Of a stretch of DNA of 38,625 nucleotides, positions 38,497-38,625 are shown one piece after another. Source of the DNA: Planctomycetota bacterium (GTDB taxonomy: Bacteria > Planctomycetota > UBA1135 > GCA-002686595); assembly GCA_016872715.1 (NCBI GenBank), contig VGZD01000026.1, forward strand, positions 1 through 38,625. The letters are read 5' to 3'. Below the pieces are notes generated by a model. That model had not been told where the DNA came from. It did no database searches and worked only from the letters and a program-made list of their open reading frames with translations. The translations under genes were made by a program, and so were the position numbers. Every line of letters begins with the position of its first letter. Position 1 is the first letter of the stretch.

Positions 38497-38625
38497 ATGC
38501 TCTTCGCTCTGGGCACCCTGTCCGCACCGCTGGTCGCGCAGGTGTCGGTCGACGCCGGAGTCGATCAGGTGCTCGATTTCCCCAGCGCGGCGGCGCTCTC
38601 GGGCTCGGTCGGCAACCGCGCGCCG
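38497..38625 (+). CDS. Partial gene for a secreted protein, possible PKD-like N-terminal domain
   Basis: The first 43 codons of a gene cut off by the window end. From ATG 38497 it begins with a signal peptide (MLFALGTLSAPLVAQ). The next residues, VSVDAGVDQVLDFPSAAALS then GSVGN, follow the V-x-A-G-x-D-Q-x-L-x-x-P-x-x-x-x-L-x-G-x-V pattern that opens PKD/K319L-type immunoglobulin-like domains in extracellular proteins. Nothing can be said about the rest. An in-frame ATG at 38386 would add 37 low-complexity residues encoded by the tandem repeats. Confidence 0.65.
   Translation, partial: MLFALGTLSAPLVAQVSVDAGVDQVLDFPSAAALSGSVGNRAP

Noticed and set aside
1-38625. tRNA, rRNA, CRISPR array, insertion sequence or prophage
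   Set aside because: No cloverleaf with a CCA-type end, no regularly spaced repeats with unique spacers, and no transposase, integrase or phage structural protein was recognised on either strand.

Overview
The window is very GC-rich DNA (about 70 % by eye) packed with genes on both strands. It has no rRNA, tRNA, CRISPR array, transposase, integrase or phage gene. The gene content suggests a chromosome of a deep-branching, high-GC member of the Planctomycetota. The pointers are YwqK/MORN_2 repeat proteins, a secreted trypsin-like protease with a Cys-containing C-terminal tail of a kind I associate with that phylum, an SBBP beta-propeller protein, a large secreted carboxypeptidase-regulatory-like protein, and a Gfo/Idh/MocA plus sugar isomerase pair. 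This assignment is an inference; no phylogenetic marker was tested.

Layout. 1-6.8 kb: three YwqK/MORN_2 repeat proteins, a secreted serine protease (minus strand), a GNAT acetyltransferase and a secreted protein of unknown function, closed by a perfect 20-bp hairpin. 6.9-10.4 kb: htpG, then a structured 296-bp leader and a threonine synthase. 10.4-14.7 kb: a Tat-exported three-subunit molybdenum hydroxylase (2Fe-2S, Moco and FAD subunits, the last with four Cys that suggest a PaoB-like [4Fe-4S] cluster) followed by a small Cys-rich protein. 14.7-17.7 kb (minus): thiD coupled to an alpha-galactosidase-like protein. 17.7-21.7 kb: pterin-4a-carbinolamine dehydratase, a peroxiredoxin and the carboxypeptidase-regulatory-like protein. 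21.7-24.3 kb (minus): YceI, and a translationally coupled lipoprotein-RidA/glycosyltransferase/VOC operon. 24.5-29.7 kb: SBBP protein, small membrane protein, PabA/TrpG amidotransferase, coiled-coil lipoprotein and an HtrA-type protease. 29.8-34.5 kb: a GT-C-like membrane glycosyltransferase, a sulfatase-fold lipoprotein without the formylglycine cysteine, NAD(P)HX epimerase, and a TlpA-like thioredoxin gene interrupted by one in-frame TGA. 34.6-38.6 kb: a beta-helix protein, the Gfo/Idh/MocA and sugar isomerase pair, and the start of a secreted gene that runs off the window.

The most notable observation is at 33510-34502. A thioredoxin-fold reading frame is interrupted only by a TGA at the first position of the CxxC redox motif, giving U-P-G-C, and a hairpin follows at once. 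This is the expected appearance of a selenocysteine-containing thioredoxin-like protein.

Other signals are a recurrent TANNNT hexamer 6-8 nt before start codons (candidate leaderless promoters), 12-23 bp tandem repeats clustered at gene starts, and a T-box-like core in the threonine synthase leader.
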